Below, piece after piece: positions 8,481 through 15,562 of a stretch of DNA of 64,000 nt. The DNA comes from an uncultured Mycoplasmatota bacterium (GTDB lineage: Bacteria > Bacillota_I > Bacilli_A > RF39 > UBA660). Position 1 is the stretch's first letter, and each line of letters begins with the position of its first letter. A program made the position numbers and the translations under genes. The notes beneath the pieces were generated by a model. That model worked only from the letters and a program-made list of their open reading frames with translations. It ran no database searches and was not told the DNA's origin. The stretch lies in the NCBI GenBank assembly GCA_900552495.1, contig URZY01000005.1, forward strand, positions 62,001 through 126,000, read 5' to 3'.

Positions 8481-8820
8481 TCTCTCGTTCCTCCTTATTA
8501 ATAATATTTTCTGTAGAAATTGTCACTTTATTTCTACTAATTATGTCTGTGTAAGATGCCAGTTTCCCTTCAAGCGTTTTATATAGTGAATCAGCTCCAA
8601 GAAAGGAAAATAAACCTACCCATAAACTGGTTGGAAATGTAATATCTGTGAAGGACATGCAAAAAATTATTCCAATTAACATATTTACTATAAAAGAATA
8701 AATGGGTAGACTCTTACTACTTTTAAATTGTTTTTTTGTTTTTTGAATTAAAGCACAGGTTATTGTACTTAGAGCTATTGAAATTATTAGTAATTCTTTT
8801 AAGAATTCAAAATTAAACAT
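8455..8820 (-). CDS. putative holin
   Basis: 121 residues. An N-terminal hydrophobic helix (about 8-25, LLIISIALSTITCAL) is followed by a basic loop (KKTKKQFKSSK-like), a second hydrophobic helix (about 38-58), a third (about 64-76) and a charged C-terminal tail. Size, topology and the 26-base overlap with a downstream endolysin match class I/II phage holins that form membrane lesions and let the endolysin reach the wall. An AGGAGG site precedes the ATG. No other phage structural gene lies nearby. Confidence 0.6.
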   Translation of the reverse strand: MFNFEFLKELLIISIALSTITCALIQKTKKQFKSSKSLPIYSFIVNMLIGIIFCMSFTDITFPTSLWVGLFSFLGADSLYKTLEGKLASYTDIISRNKVTISTENIINKEERENGKTPLSK

Positions 8821-8851
8821 AAATTACCTCCTATTAGTAATATATGTCGGA

Positions 8852-8878
8852 AAGAAAAAAAGCGTTATAAAACGCTTT
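8852..8878 (-). terminator. terminator downstream of rdgB
   Basis: An 8-bp stem (8859-8866 with 8871-8878) with a four-base loop. On the reverse strand it is followed by a T-rich run (complement of 8852-8858). It separates rdgB from the holin-endolysin pair. Confidence 0.75.
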
Positions 8879-8900
8879 AACATTATTATATATAATTTGA

Positions 8901-9521
8901 TTACTTATTTAATTTTTTTAAGCATTTTCTTAAGGCTTTATATCTATAGGTCTCATCTAATTCGTCTTTTGTTAATTCACTAAATGATTTGTCATAATTA
9001 TCTAGGATAAATACTGAATAAAAGTAGGGTACTTTTAATTCACCTATAATTTCTTCAGCTATGTGGCCTTGGCTTTCACCTAGTTCTTGAAAATATGTTC
9101 CATCGGACAACATACATGTGACACTGCATCTGTATGTTGCCTTTCTATTTGTTGATTGATGCAAATTCTGTAATAATTTTATAACGCATTGATACTTTGG
9201 TAATTCTGGATTCTTGTTTAGTTCATCAGCCGCATATCTGGCAGTATAGATTCCTGGTTCACCATTTAGTGATTCACAAAATAAACCAGCATCATCGGTA
9301 ATAATTGGATATGTGATTTCTTTTTCTTGACAAAAATCATATATTGCTTTTGCCTTTATTAATGAATTTTCTTCAATTGTAGCACCATTTTCATCAATGT
9401 CGCCTCTGTCCCAGCCTATATCAGTCACACTCAATACTTTTATATTTTGATTTAGTTCATCAATTATATTTTGCAAATCTTCTATTTTACGTTTATTTGT
9501 TGTTCCAAAGATAATTTTCAT
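8901..9521 (-). CDS. rdgB: XTP/dITP pyrophosphatase (HAM1/RdgB)
   Basis: 206 residues. It opens with the nucleotide-binding FGTTNKRK motif (residues 5-12) and carries the ITDDAGL segment with D76/D77 and 'GEPGIYTARYA' at 87-97, diagnostic of the Ham1/RdgB family. These enzymes hydrolyse dITP and XTP to monophosphates, keeping deaminated purines out of DNA and RNA. The C-terminus (ELTKDELDETYRYKALRKCLKKL) is a diverged form of the usual 'KNxISHRxxAL' motif. The gene stands alone between two terminators. Confidence 0.9.
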   Translation of the reverse strand: MKIIFGTTNKRKIEDLQNIIDELNQNIKVLSVTDIGWDRGDIDENGATIEENSLIKAKAIYDFCQEKEITYPIITDDAGLFCESLNGEPGIYTARYAADELNKNPELPKYQCVIKLLQNLHQSTNRKATYRCSVTCMLSDGTYFQELGESQGHIAEEIIGELKVPYFYSVFILDNYDKSFSELTKDELDETYRYKALRKCLKKLNK

Positions 9522-9614
9522 TATTACACTTCCTAATTTACTGGTTTTATTTATGTAATTATTTTCTTATAATAATTATAGCATAGAGTTTTTTTATTTT
9601 AAAACTTTTATAGC

Positions 9615-9638
9615 ACAAAAAAACCCAGATAAACTGGG
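9615..9638 (-). terminator. terminator after rpsI
   Basis: A 5-bp GC-rich stem (9624-9628 with 9634-9638) with a 5-base loop. On the reverse strand it runs into seven Ts (complement of 9617-9623). It ends the rplM-rpsI unit. Confidence 0.7.
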
Positions 9639-9652
9639 CTTGGGAAACTGAA

Positions 9653-10078
9653 TTAACGTTTTGAGAATTGTGGCGCACGACGTGCTTTTTTAAGACCTGG
9701 TTTCTTACGTTCTTTCTTACGAGAATCTCTTGTAATAAATCCAGCAACTTTTAACGTTTTTCTAAAACTATTCTCTGAATCAGCTGGAGTTGTCTTATCG
9801 TAATCTAATAATGCTTTTGTAATAGCGTGGCGAATAGCACCAGTTTGTCCTGAGAAACCTCCACCTTTTACTTTTGCATCTACGTCAAACATATCTCTTG
9901 TATTTGTAATATCAAGTGGTTGACATAAGTCCATTACTAATACTTCGAAAGGTAAATAGTCATGAACATCTTTACCATTTACAGTAATCTTTCCTGTACC
10001 TGGAGTTAATGTAACACGAGCTACACTAGTTTTTCTATGTCCAGTTCCAGTATAAACATTTTTCTTTTCTTTTGCCAT
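9653..10078 (-). CDS. rpsI: 30S ribosomal protein S9
   Basis: 141 residues, about ten longer than the typical 130 because of extra N-terminal residues. It shows GTGHRKTSVARV, GGGFSGQTGAIRHAI and the C-terminal 'KKARRAPQFSKR', whose basic tail reaches the P-site tRNA. It is co-transcribed with rplM, 13 bases upstream, the conserved L13-S9 pair. An AGGAGG-type site lies before the ATG. Confidence 0.97.
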   Translation of the reverse strand: MAKEKKNVYTGTGHRKTSVARVTLTPGTGKITVNGKDVHDYLPFEVLVMDLCQPLDITNTRDMFDVDAKVKGGGFSGQTGAIRHAITKALLDYDKTTPADSENSFRKTLKVAGFITRDSRKKERKKPGLKKARRAPQFSKR

Positions 10079-10091
10079 AACTTAAACCCTC

Positions 10092-10523
10092 CTACTTAAC
10101 TTCAAGCACTTCTGGTTTTTGTGCTTGTTGTTTATGTTCATTTCCAGCGTATACGAATAACTTCTTATACATTTGTCTTCCTAGTCTATTATGTGGAAGC
10201 ATACCTTTAACAGCTCTTTCCACCATTTCAACTGGATATTCTTCTCTCATTACTTTTGCAGTTCTTTCTCTTAATCCACCTTGATACATAGAGTGGTCAT
10301 AGTACATTTTTTTCTCTAATTTATTTCCAGTTAGATTAACTTTTTGTGCATTAATAATGATGATATTATCTCCGCAATCAATATGTGGAGTATAAGTTGG
10401 TTTGTGCTTACCACGTAAGTATGTAGCTGCTAAGCTAGCAACACGTCCTAATGATTTTCCTTCAGCGTCAATTACATACCATTTACGTTCTACAGTTTCT
10501 TTTTTTTGCATATAACTTGTCAT
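10092..10523 (-). CDS. rplM: 50S ribosomal protein L13
   Basis: 143 residues. L13 signatures include 'KWYVIDAEGKSLGRVAS', 'GDNIIIINAQKVNLTGNKL' and 'MLPHNRLGRQMYKKLFVYAGNEHKQQAQKP'. It binds 23S rRNA domain II early in 50S assembly. It is first of the rplM-rpsI operon, with a near-consensus promoter and a structured leader upstream. Confidence 0.97.
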   Translation of the reverse strand: MTSYMQKKETVERKWYVIDAEGKSLGRVASLAATYLRGKHKPTYTPHIDCGDNIIIINAQKVNLTGNKLEKKMYYDHSMYQGGLRERTAKVMREEYPVEMVERAVKGMLPHNRLGRQMYKKLFVYAGNEHKQQAQKPEVLEVK

Positions 10524-10592
10524 AATTTTCTCCTTTTACTTAAATCAGACTTTCCCAGGGTCTAATTTATGTGGGGATATTCGAATGTACCG
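10524..10592 (-). promoter_or_regulatory. candidate L13 autoregulatory leader
   Basis: The predicted 69-base 5' leader of rplM contains a compact hairpin (complement of 10547-10550 paired with 10560-10563, loop CCTGGGAAA) shortly before the AAGGAG site. L13 leaders are known regulatory RNAs upstream of rplM-rpsI in low-GC Gram-positives. The match here is by position and general shape only. Confidence 0.4.
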
Positions 10593-10598
10593 ATTATG

Positions 10599-10627
10599 AT
10601 TATACTAAAAAAAGTACTAAATTGCAA
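10599..10627 (-). promoter_or_regulatory. promoter of rplM-rpsI
   Basis: TTGCAA (10622-10627) and TATAAT (10599-10604) lie 17 bases apart on the reverse strand. The -35 box sits in the loop of the terminator of the upstream gene. Confidence 0.8.
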
Positions 10628-10635
10628 TACTTTTT
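10607..10635 (-). terminator. terminator of the upstream 128-residue gene, overlapping the rplM promoter
   Basis: Reverse-strand stem AAAAAGTA (complement of 10628-10635) pairs with TACTTTTT (complement of 10609-10616) around an 11-base loop and ends in a T run. The loop contains the rplM -35 box. Confidence 0.55.
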
Positions 10636-10680
10636 TACTATTATTGTCTTATTTTTCAGTACTTTAGTTCATAATCTAAC

Positions 10681-11067
10681 TTATTTAGTATATGGCTTTT
10701 TTGCATCGCCTAGCTCACCAAGTGAATCCTTAGCTGTTTCTTCAAACATCATTTCTAATTCTAACATTCTATCTAAATCTTTAATACCATTATCAATTTC
10801 TTCTTCTGAGGCACATTCAACAATAGCCATTTGGCTTTGAACATTACTAGTAACACGATGATATTCTAAATTTTGGTAAGTCGGAGCAACTGTTGTAGTA
10901 ATAGAAGCTGCTACTGCGGTTCCCATTTTGAATGCATTTATATCGTATTCTTCTTCTCCAGTCTTTTCATTCTTGACAGTTTCTACAGATTTTAATGATG
11001 TTGTCGTAGGTGTAGTAAGTAAACCAACACCTGTTATTGAAGTGGCTGTTCCTAATGTTTCTAACAT
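10681..11067 (-). CDS. unrecognised small protein with GIxxL motif
   Basis: 128 residues with no family recognised. The N-terminal 60 residues are rich in Thr, Val, Gly and Ala (TGVGLLTTPTTTS and GTAVAASITTTVA), with two weakly hydrophobic stretches. Residues 85-115 are an acidic helix containing SEEEIDNGIKDLDRM. A similar segment (SDEELAKGIELLEDK) occurs in the 112-residue protein at 12045-12383, so the two may be distant paralogues. It follows the 303-residue gene after one base and is probably co-transcribed with it. Confidence 0.6.
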   Translation of the reverse strand: MLETLGTATSITGVGLLTTPTTTSLKSVETVKNEKTGEEEYDINAFKMGTAVAASITTTVAPTYQNLEYHRVTSNVQSQMAIVECASEEEIDNGIKDLDRMLELEMMFEETAKDSLGELGDAKKPYTK

Positions 11068-11068
11068 A

Positions 11069-11980
11069 TTATTTTCCTCCTATTCTTTTAACTACTGGTT
11101 GAGTAGTACTTTGAGCTTCATTAGCCATTTTTTGAATTTCTAAATCAACTTGTTCTCTCAATGCTGCTGATGGTTGAGTTAACTCTTGAGTTTGAGTCGT
11201 TTCTATAGTTGCCTTAGAAGAACTGGTAGTTGGTCGTACACTTTCCAATTTCTTTTTTTTGTTAGCGGCTTGTCTTTCTAGAAGCATTTGTCTAAGTTGT
11301 CGTGCCTCTTCAGGCGTTTTAATATTTTCTATCATTTCCTGTAAGGTTGGCAGTTCTTTACTCTTATCAATGCTTCGCTGATAGGCTTCTGAAGCAGCCC
11401 CATAACTTTCCACTAGTCTTTTACTACGCGTTTCTTCTCTTTTCTTCAAAGATTTTTCTATAAGTTTATATCGATAAATATGACTATTTTGAATATTAAC
11501 GCATTGAAAGTTTATAAAGGCCGATAGTGTCTCTAAAGCTAAGGCTGGGCCAAGTACGATTGGTGCGATACCTAGTGCTAAGCCACCGATTGTTCCAGTA
11601 ACTAGAATGGCATCTTTTATTAATCCACGTTGATGAACCTTTTTATTCCAATTCAAATATTCAATTATTTCGGTTGGCTTATTTTCATCCATATGATAAT
11701 TTCTATTTTGTTCTCGTTTTAGTTCCTTACGCCAATCTATTATAAGTCGTCTATACTTTTCAAGAATTTGATCTCTTTCTTTTTGAGTCTTAGCTTTTTT
11801 TAAAGCTTTATCACGGCTTTTACGACAATGTTTTTCATATCTTGTTTGTAGAGATGGAAAAATATCTTTTAGAACTTTGAACTTTAATTCTTCCATCTTT
11901 AAAACAATCGGTTGAAATTTACTGGCTCCAAGTTTATCACAAAGAGCAATTTTTCTTTTTAATTCCTCTTTTGTTTCCAT
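11069..11980 (-). CDS. unrecognised protein: basic coiled coil, hydrophobic hairpin, disordered tail
   Basis: 303 residues. Residues 1-105 are highly charged and helical (KCRKSRDKALKKAKTQKERDQILEKYRR...), probably coiled coil. Residues 122-155 are hydrophobic with glycines (AILVTGTIGGLALGIAPIVLGPALALETL), possibly a membrane hairpin. Residues 170-240 are charged helix again. The C-terminal 60 residues are Thr/Ser/Gln-rich and look disordered. No signal peptide and no known domain. A GGGGGATT site fixes the start. It has its own promoter and heads a two-gene unit inside the truA-rplM interval, a place normally reserved for housekeeping genes. Confidence 0.65.
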   Translation of the reverse strand: METKEELKRKIALCDKLGASKFQPIVLKMEELKFKVLKDIFPSLQTRYEKHCRKSRDKALKKAKTQKERDQILEKYRRLIIDWRKELKREQNRNYHMDENKPTEIIEYLNWNKKVHQRGLIKDAILVTGTIGGLALGIAPIVLGPALALETLSAFINFQCVNIQNSHIYRYKLIEKSLKKREETRSKRLVESYGAASEAYQRSIDKSKELPTLQEMIENIKTPEEARQLRQMLLERQAANKKKKLESVRPTTSSSKATIETTQTQELTQPSAALREQVDLEIQKMANEAQSTTQPVVKRIGGK

Positions 11981-12012
11981 TATAATCCCCCACTACTCTT
12001 CGAATGGCTCTT

Positions 12013-12041
12013 ATTATATCATAAAAGATTAAAAAAAGCAA
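12013..12041 (-). promoter_or_regulatory. promoter of the 303-residue gene, inside the upstream terminator
   Basis: TTGCTT (12036-12041) and TATAAT (12013-12018) are 17 bases apart, and the -10 is extended (TGATATAAT, 12013-12021). The -35 hexamer is part of the right arm of the preceding gene's terminator stem. Confidence 0.75.
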
Positions 12042-12056
12042 CTTTTATTGTTGCTT
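12028..12056 (-). terminator. terminator of the 112-residue gene
   Basis: A 7-bp stem (12036-12042 with 12050-12056) with a 7-base loop, followed on the reverse strand by seven Ts. The stop codon (12045-12047) is in the loop and the arm doubles as the next -35 box. Confidence 0.8.
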
Positions 12057-12383
12057 ATTGGCTTTGACTAGCGTTTTAGCAGTAGTAATAGCTGTTGATG
12101 GCTCATTTAAACTTGCTACTTGATGGTCGAATTCTTGTTCCTTATCTTCTAAAAGTTCTATTCCTTTAGCTAATTCTTCATCAGACATTGTTTCTACATA
12201 TGAACTTAATTGATTAACCATATAAACCTTTGGAACTTCTATATTATCTAACAAAGTTAAAACGGAGCAAACCGCACTTGTAGAAACTGTATCTTCATCA
12301 CAAGTTTCAGATGTTGTATATAAACTAGCAGCAACAGTTGTGGTATCTAGGCTGTTGGCTATAATTGTATCTAATAAAGTCAT
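12045..12383 (-). CDS. unrecognised small Thr/Ser-rich acidic protein
   Basis: 112 residues from the ATG at 12383. A GTG nine bases further up is less likely because the AGGTGATC ribosome binding site includes it. The N-terminal half is rich in Thr, Ser, Ala and Val and has two Cys (C25, C34 region). Residues 60-85 form an acidic helix with SDEELAKGIELLEDK, similar to a segment of the 128-residue protein at 10681-11067. No membrane segment or known domain. It has its own promoter in the tail of truA and its own terminator, so it is an independent unit. Confidence 0.6.
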   Translation of the reverse strand: MTLLDTIIANSLDTTTVAASLYTTSETCDEDTVSTSAVCSVLTLLDNIEVPKVYMVNQLSSYVETMSDEELAKGIELLEDKEQEFDHQVASLNEPSTAITTAKTLVKANKQQ

Positions 12384-12415
12384 TTTGATCACCTCATGTT
12401 TCGTATTGCTTACTT

Positions 12416-12444
12416 ATTATACTGTTTTATCTGAAATTAAGCAA
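12416..12444 (-). promoter_or_regulatory. promoter of the 112-residue gene
   Basis: TTGCTT (12439-12444) and TATAAT (12416-12421), 17 bases apart on the reverse strand. The -35 box overlaps the last codons of truA, whose stop is at 12437-12439. Confidence 0.75.
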
Positions 12445-13192
12445 TAATATTTTTGAGATTTTTGTATGTTACATTAGTTAAATAAAGGCCAACGGCTGGA
12501 GCGGTCTTTCCAGAAGTAGTTCGATCTTTACTTTCTAATATTTTTTCCACATCCGCTGTGGATATTTTGTTTTCACCTACTTTTATTAAGATACCAACCA
12601 TATTTCTTATTTGGTAACGTAGAAATCCATTGCCTTTAAAAGTTATAATTAGCTTATTATTTTGCTCTTTAATTGATGTAGCCGTGATGGTGCGGATACA
12701 ATTTTCTTTTTCTTTATTTTCTGTTACAAAGGCTCTAAAGTCATGAGTACCTTCAAAAACTTTAATAGCAGATTGCATGGCGCTGACATCTAGTTTGTAA
12801 TTATATTGAAAGACATAATTTCTTTCTAGAGGATTATACTCACCTAGATTAATATAGTATTTATATTCCTTTGAAGTTACATTATATCTAGCATGAAAAT
12901 CATTGGGTACCTTATAGGTATTAATAATATGAATATCAGCAGGAAGATTGCTATTTAGGGCTCTTTTTAATTTATATTCGGTAATATCAACATCTAGATC
13001 GGCATGGGCATATTGACATAGAGCATGAACACCTTTATCCGTTCTACCAGTAGCAGTAATAGCTGTTTTTTTGTTGTTATTAATAATCTGAAGAGCATTT
13101 TCTAGTCGTTCTTGAATTGTATCTAAATTAGGTTGATATTGGTAACCACTATAATTTGTTCCATCATAAGAGAACTTAATTAAAAATCGCAT
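12437..13192 (-). CDS. truA: tRNA pseudouridine synthase A
   Basis: 251 residues. It opens FLIKFSYDGTNYSGYQYQ and has the catalytic GRTDKGVHA motif with D52, then 'FHARYNVTSKEYKY' and 'GNGFLRYQIRNMVG', all typical of TruA. It converts U38-U40 in tRNA anticodon arms to pseudouridine. Its position after the ECF ATPase genes and upstream of rplM-rpsI matches the order in Bacillus. An AGGAGG site lies just upstream. Confidence 0.95.
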   Translation of the reverse strand: MRFLIKFSYDGTNYSGYQYQPNLDTIQERLENALQIINNNKKTAITATGRTDKGVHALCQYAHADLDVDITEYKLKRALNSNLPADIHIINTYKVPNDFHARYNVTSKEYKYYINLGEYNPLERNYVFQYNYKLDVSAMQSAIKVFEGTHDFRAFVTENKEKENCIRTITATSIKEQNNKLIITFKGNGFLRYQIRNMVGILIKVGENKISTADVEKILESKDRTTSGKTAPAVGLYLTNVTYKNLKNIIA

Positions 13193-13203
13193 ATAGCACC
13201 TCC

Positions 13204-13989
13204 TTATATATGTTTATAAATATCTTTTATAATATCTCTGATATCTTTATGATACTCTATCTTAATGGCTTTTTTCTTTTTAGCAGTATAAGTAAATTCA
13301 ACTATATCTGGTATTTCGAATTTATTTCTTTTTAAATAATCGACTCTAAGATATACATCGTTAGTTGGACCTACTAAAAAGATATTTTCATTTTTTATAA
13401 AAATCATTTCAGTTGTATATTTATATAAAATATTACTGTCTATACTTACAATGAGAATTGTCTTTTTAAACTGGTCTTTTAAGCGTTGTAGTAACATTAA
13501 AACTTTTTTTTCATTATGTTTATCTAATTCTTTAAATGGTTCAACTAGTATTAGTAGTGAGGGATTTGATAGAAGAGAAATTGCTATTTGGAGAAGTTTT
13601 TTTTCGGATGCGGATAAGGTATATAAAGATCTCGACAAAATCTCTTCTTTTAAATCTACTATTTTTAGGGAGTCGCGTATTTTTTTATCGGGATCTTTAA
13701 TTGTTAAATTATTTCTTTTTATGTGAGCAGTCATTAAAGTTAAAACTGTTGGCTCCTTGACAATTAGGTGATCTTCTATTAAAGAAATACGACGTCTATA
13801 TTCATAAATGTTATCTTTAGTTACTTTGATATCATCTATAAACAACTGTCCTTTATATAGGTATTTTAAAGAGATTAAATCAATAATTCCATTCAGATTA
13901 GTACCTGTCAAGCCAGTAATTGTTTCTTTTTTTATGGAAAAGCTAAGATATTTTTCCTTATATAAATAGTTTAGAAAATTTAGTTCCAT
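13204..13989 (-). CDS. decayed ECF-type ABC ATPase (EcfA2-like position)
   Basis: 261 residues with the outline of an ABC ATPase but lost motifs. The P-loop position reads GLTGTNLN (26-33) without the Lys-Ser/Thr. The signature is 'TLSASEKK' (about 124-131) instead of LSGGQ. The Walker B strand LLILVEP has Val for Asp (V149) but keeps E150, and the switch-His position is I183. It lies between an EcfA1-like gene (10-base overlap) and truA, where Firmicutes encode the energy-coupling ATPase EcfA2 of vitamin uptake transporters. ATP hydrolysis seems unlikely; a structural role as a partner of the upstream ATPase is possible. The reading frame is intact. Confidence 0.7.
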   Translation of the reverse strand: MELNFLNYLYKEKYLSFSIKKETITGLTGTNLNGIIDLISLKYLYKGQLFIDDIKVTKDNIYEYRRRISLIEDHLIVKEPTVLTLMTAHIKRNNLTIKDPDKKIRDSLKIVDLKEEILSRSLYTLSASEKKLLQIAISLLSNPSLLILVEPFKELDKHNEKKVLMLLQRLKDQFKKTILIVSIDSNILYKYTTEMIFIKNENIFLVGPTNDVYLRVDYLKRNKFEIPDIVEFTYTAKKKKAIKIEYHKDIRDIIKDIYKHI

Positions 13990-14774
13990 AAAGTATCCAC
14001 CATCCGATCAATATCCAATTCCGTTTTTTTAAGCAGATCATAATCTCTTAATTTTACTGATAAATCGAGCATAAATGGGAGCTCAAGACCAACTTTATTT
14101 AAAATGTTATCCTTTTCTAGGACGGATAGAGGTTCTCCTTCTAAAACTATTTCACTATTATTTAAAACATATATATAATCAGTATTAATAGTTATATTGA
14201 GATTAATTGTAGCCATAATAATTGTTATTTTTGATTCAATTCTTATTTTGTTTAAAATATCTAATAATTCTAGTAAATCTTTTCTTGAGAAATAGGTACT
14301 TAAATCATCAAGTAAGAGTATTTTAGGAGGAACAATTGTTGCTAGTGCTAATTGGAGTTTAATTGTCTCTTCTACTGATAGTTCTCTTAGATTTTTACTT
14401 TTAATTTTAGTTAGCTTAAATTGTTTTAAAATTTTTTTTAAAATTTTTTGTTTCAAGTCAATATTAAGACCCAATGGTAATTTGTATATAAGTTCTTCTT
14501 CTACTGTTACTTGAGTAAAAGTTATCTCCAGTGGAATAACAGTTTGAATTATGTTGTTTACTTCTGTGATTTTATAATCTTCTAATTTTTTTCCATATAA
14601 CAGTATAGTATTAGTGGTTTTGAACGTTCCGTCTATAATTCTAATTAGTGTCGTCTTACCACAATTATTTGGACCTGTAATAGCTAAAAAACTTTTATCT
14701 GCAAAAGCTATACTAAAATCTTTAAAGATATTTTTATAATTTAAGCCTAATATTTCTAAACAATTGTTATTCAT
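13980..14774 (-). CDS. ECF-type ABC ATPase (EcfA1-like), partly degenerate
   Basis: 264 residues. Walker A is good (GPNNCGKT, 34-41). The signature is LSVEE (132-136) instead of LSGGQ. Walker B is ILLLDD, with Asp157 in place of the catalytic Glu, and the switch-His region reads MATINLN without His (I190). In related genomes ecfA1-ecfA2-ecfT lie between rplQ and truA. The positional equivalent is present here but no EcfT transmembrane gene follows. It overlaps the next ATPase gene by 10 bases. ATP binding is plausible and hydrolysis may be slow or absent. Confidence 0.72.
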   Translation of the reverse strand: MNNNCLEILGLNYKNIFKDFSIAFADKSFLAITGPNNCGKTTLIRIIDGTFKTTNTILLYGKKLEDYKITEVNNIIQTVIPLEITFTQVTVEEELIYKLPLGLNIDLKQKILKKILKQFKLTKIKSKNLRELSVEETIKLQLALATIVPPKILLLDDLSTYFSRKDLLELLDILNKIRIESKITIIMATINLNITINTDYIYVLNNSEIVLEGEPLSVLEKDNILNKVGLELPFMLDLSVKLRDYDLLKKTELDIDRMVDTLWN

Positions 14775-14797
14775 AACCTAACCCTCCCTAGTATTGA

Positions 14798-15550
14798 TTA
14801 TTTTGTTTTTTTCTTCTGGATACGGTAAGCTATTCTTAAAAGGAATTTATCTGATACAAAACGACCAAAAAATTTAGCGCATTTCATAGTAAAACCAGGA
14901 ATAATCAACATTTTCTTTTTAAACATAGAATCTATTGCGTATTTAGCAACATAACTACTTTTTAGTGGCTTAACACCAAATTTAACTCCTGCAACATTAT
15001 TAAAATTTGTTGCTACTGGTCCTGGACAAAGTACACTAATATGTACCTTTGAGCCTTTTTTCTTTTGCTCATAATAAAGGGCTTCTGTTAGCTGATAAAC
15101 ATAAGATTTTGTGGCATAATAAGTAGCCATTAGTGGTCCTGGCTGAAATGCAGCTGATGAGGCAACATTTAAGATATAACCATAATTATTTTTTTCCATA
15201 TCTTTTAAAAATGATTTGGTAAGAATATGTACGGCTCGGATGTTGGTATCAATCATTTCCATTTCCTTATTTAAATCGGTTTCAGTAAAGTTACCAAAGG
15301 CCCCAAAACCGGCATTGTTTATTAAAATATCAATATTTTCTTTTTTTAATAATACGTATAATTCTTTAACTTTTTGTTCGTTTGCTAAATCAGCAACAAT
15401 AATGGTTACTTTCGTTGGAAGTGACTCTTGAATATCTTCTAACTTTTTTTTATCTCTAGCTACAAGAATAAGCTCATATTTCATAGTTGCTAGGTAACGA
15501 GCCATATCTAGTCCAATCCCAGATGATGCTCCTGTAATTAATGCTTTCAT
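14798..15550 (-). CDS. short-chain dehydrogenase/reductase
   Basis: 250 residues of classical SDR type: TGxxxGIG at 6-13, NNAG at 78-81, catalytic Ser (131/132) and YxxxK at Y144/K148. The cofactor is probably NADP(H) because of the basic residues after the first strand (ARDKKK, 31-36). The C-terminal third (KSSYVAKYAIDSMFKKKMLIIPG) resembles the DltE/YqjQ-like subgroup acting on lipid or keto substrates, but the substrate cannot be named. It lies 23 bases upstream of the ECF-type ATPase gene and downstream of an unrecognised gene. Confidence 0.88.
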   Translation of the reverse strand: MKALITGASSGIGLDMARYLATMKYELILVARDKKKLEDIQESLPTKVTIIVADLANEQKVKELYVLLKKENIDILINNAGFGAFGNFTETDLNKEMEMIDTNIRAVHILTKSFLKDMEKNNYGYILNVASSAAFQPGPLMATYYATKSYVYQLTEALYYEQKKKGSKVHISVLCPGPVATNFNNVAGVKFGVKPLKSSYVAKYAIDSMFKKKMLIIPGFTMKCAKFFGRFVSDKFLLRIAYRIQKKKTK

Positions 15551-15562
15551 AAACTTCCTCCT

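Noticed and set aside
9559..9747. Open frame overlapping the end of rpsI
   Set aside because: It is an out-of-frame shadow of rpsI with a basic, low-complexity product and no ribosome binding site.
10571..11143. Forward-strand open frames opposite the 128-residue gene
   Set aside because: They mirror the coding of the reverse strand, have no ribosome binding site, and the promoter and terminator signals all fit the reverse strand.
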